From: Parafilimonas sp.
GTDB lineage: Bacteria; Bacteroidota; Bacteroidia; Chitinophagales; Chitinophagaceae
Assembly (NCBI GenBank): GCA_023251275.1
Contig: JAHEZC010000151.1
Coordinates: 1 to 6,594 of the forward strand
Direction: 5' to 3'
DNA: 6,594 nucleotides
In this document: positions 6,565 to 6,594 of the stretch, piece by piece
Numbering within the stretch: position 1 is the stretch's first letter
Layout of the letters: every line of letters starts with the position of its first letter
Program-made: the position numbers and the translations under genes
Notes under the pieces: model-generated
Databases searched by the model: none
Told to the model about the DNA's origin: nothing
Seen by the model: the letters and a program-made list of their open reading frames with translations, nothing else

Positions 6565-6594
6565 AAGTATTAAATTTTTTAGTTTACCAAAACT

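Noticed and set aside
1..6594. CRISPR array, mobile element, phage, defence or toxin-antitoxin system
   Set aside because: No regularly spaced repeats, transposase or integrase motifs, terminal inverted repeats or defence-type domains were seen; all gene-sized frames are explained by housekeeping or envelope genes.

Overview
The window looks like ordinary chromosomal DNA from a member of the Bacteroidota, most probably of the Chitinophagaceae/Sphingobacteriia type. The DNA is AT-rich. Two sites match the Bacteroidota promoter form (TTG, about 19 nt, TAnnTTTG), and no gene start has a Shine-Dalgarno sequence. The large outer-membrane protein belongs to a CarboxypepD_reg + plug + beta-barrel family that is typical of this phylum. 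This placement comes from recognition of families and motifs, not from a database search.

Layout: (1) The left edge holds the 5' part of a minus-strand gene for a tail-specific (Prc/Tsp) periplasmic protease; only its N-terminal helical domain is inside the window. (2) A complete tRNA-His (GTG) gene follows on the plus strand, with a consensus promoter and a strong intrinsic terminator. (3) A long plus-strand gene encodes a TonB-dependent-receptor-like outer-membrane beta-barrel protein. (4) It converges, with only 11 bp between the stop codons, on a minus-strand pcm gene (protein-L-isoaspartate O-methyltransferase). (5) A 163-bp divergent intergenic region separates pcm from a plus-strand ahcY/sahH gene (adenosylhomocysteinase), which has a textbook Bacteroidota promoter 15 nt before its ATG. 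(6) A perfect 32-bp palindrome, acting as a bidirectional terminator, separates ahcY from a convergent minus-strand gene for a small lipoprotein with a lipocalin-like C-terminal domain. That gene starts 30 bp before the window's right edge.

The genes are mostly single transcription units. The one plausible functional link is pcm with ahcY: Pcm uses S-adenosylmethionine and releases S-adenosylhomocysteine, and AhcY hydrolyses that inhibitory product to adenosine and homocysteine. The protease, the outer-membrane barrel and the lipoprotein are envelope proteins with no obvious shared pathway. I saw no mobile element, CRISPR array, phage gene, toxin-antitoxin pair or evident new system; this reads as a core-genome stretch. 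The observations worth a second look concern gene architecture (short leaders, a symmetric terminator, tight convergence, a start-site choice) and the poorly characterised outer-membrane and lipoprotein products.
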